Below are positions 4,464 through 5,062 of a stretch of 5,062 bases of DNA, piece by piece. The notes under the pieces are model-generated. The model worked only from the letters and a program-made list of their open reading frames with translations, did not search any database and was not told the origin of the DNA. Origin of the DNA: Rhodospirillales bacterium. Lineage in GTDB: Bacteria; Pseudomonadota; Alphaproteobacteria; Acetobacterales; Acetobacteraceae. The stretch spans positions 1 to 5,062 of the forward strand of contig JANXXW010000169.1 of assembly GCA_025350425.1 (NCBI GenBank), in the 5' to 3' direction. Each line of letters opens with the position of its first letter. Within the stretch, counting starts at the first letter, position 1. A program made the translations under genes and the position numbers.

Positions 4464-5062
4464 ATGAAGCTGAAAATGGCGCTGGTCACAGGTGTGGCGA
4501 TTATACTCTCCGCCGGAACCGCCGCCGCGCAGCCAGCGAGCGACTTCGACTGGAAGCGCTACGACGGGCAGACCATCACTTTCCTATCATCCAACCATCC
4601 CTGGCCGAACGCGGTGCTGCCGCATCTCGACGAGTTCAAGAAGCTGACCGGCATCACCGTGCGCGTGGACACCTACAACGAGATACAGATGCGGACGCGG
4701 CTCACGACCATGCTGCAAACCCGCTCGCCCGACATCGACATCTTCATGACGCTACCTGCGCGGGAAGGTCACATCTACCAAAACGCCGGTTGGTATCGGG
4801 ACCTCGCCGTGTTGGCAGCGGACCCGGCGCAGACCGCGCCCGACTACGATTTCGCCGATTTCGGCCCGACCCTGATGCAGCTCGCCAGTTTCGGCGGCAA
4901 GGCAATCGGCATCCCGCTGAACATCGAGGGACCGGTGCTCTATTACCGCAAGGATATCCTGGCCGCCTGCCATCTCGATGCGCCAAGGAACTTGCAGGAA
5001 CTCACCGATACGGCGGCGAAGCTGAAGGCGTGTAAGCCGGACATGGTGCCGTTCGCCAGCCG
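4464..5062 (+). CDS. MalE/UgpB-like extracellular sugar-binding protein (SBP_bac_1 type), 3' end beyond window
   Basis: This exported binding protein would capture the substrate of the two upstream permeases in the periplasm. Only its first 199 residues are present, while family members usually have about 400-440. Residues 1-22 form a Sec signal peptide (MKLKMALVTGVAIILSAGTAAA) with an A-A-A cleavage site before QPAS. There is no lipobox cysteine, so it should be soluble in the periplasm. Mature features typical of the family are ITFLSSNHPWPN (38-49), LDEFKKLTGITVRV (55-68), the PDIDIF strand (89-94), the YQNAGWYRDL segment (105-114) and GIPLNIEGPVLYYRKDIL (149-166), the family's hinge/second-lobe entry with the common LYYRKD motif. 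ATG 4464 is chosen for its ribosome binding site and because it begins a normal signal peptide; ATG 4446 would add MGTGNI. The gene lies 43 bases after permease 2 and is the third of this operon. The ligand is unknown. Confidence 0.94.
   Translation, partial: MKLKMALVTGVAIILSAGTAAAQPASDFDWKRYDGQTITFLSSNHPWPNAVLPHLDEFKKLTGITVRVDTYNEIQMRTRLTTMLQTRSPDIDIFMTLPAREGHIYQNAGWYRDLAVLAADPAQTAPDYDFADFGPTLMQLASFGGKAIGIPLNIEGPVLYYRKDILAACHLDAPRNLQELTDTAAKLKACKPDMVPFAS

Noticed and set aside
4142..4489. Minus-strand frames opposite permease 2 (3805-4386 and 4142-4489)
   Set aside because: They are antisense shadows of a gene with clear six-helix structure and an EAA motif.

Overview
The window holds parts of two unrelated ABC importers, transcribed away from each other from one intergenic region of about 530 bases. 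The DNA is GC-rich, and the genes strongly prefer G or C in the third codon position. Both binding proteins have Gram-negative style export signals. Together this suggests a proteobacterium, most likely an alphaproteobacterium of soil or plant habitats (e.g. Rhizobiales or Acetobacteraceae). That placement is inferred from composition and gene style; no marker gene is present.

Left arm, minus strand (positions 1-2113). The first gene in the direction of transcription encodes an exported, LivK-like periplasmic binding protein of 410 residues (881-2113). After a 52-base gap containing a strong stem-loop comes a LivH-type inner-membrane permease (start 828). It stays open to the left window edge and is probably only about 15-25 residues from its end. 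The rest of a hydrophobic/branched-chain amino-acid type importer (LivM, LivG, LivF) would be expected beyond the left edge.

Centre (2114-2642). No convincing protein gene or regulator gene lies here. The region contains the ribosome binding sites of both arms, AT-rich pockets, and several short inverted repeats that could be operators or leader structures. One 180-base stretch has coding-like composition but no start codon.

Right arm, plus strand (2643-5062). This is a carbohydrate-type (CUT1, MalF/MalG/UgpA/UgpE-like) import operon: permease 1 (2643-3605), permease 2 (3599-4420, overlapping by 7 bases as ATGGTGA), and an exported MalE/UgpB-like (SBP_bac_1) binding protein that starts at 4464 and runs off the right edge. 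No ATP-binding subunit is visible; it is presumably downstream or shared with another system.

In each importer the binding protein would capture its solute in the periplasm and deliver it to the membrane permeases, with an unseen ATPase powering transport. Neither substrate can be named from the sequence. I see no RNA genes, mobile elements, CRISPR or phage features. The region looks like ordinary transporter content. The points most worth checking are the intercistronic hairpin and the control signals in the divergent spacer.
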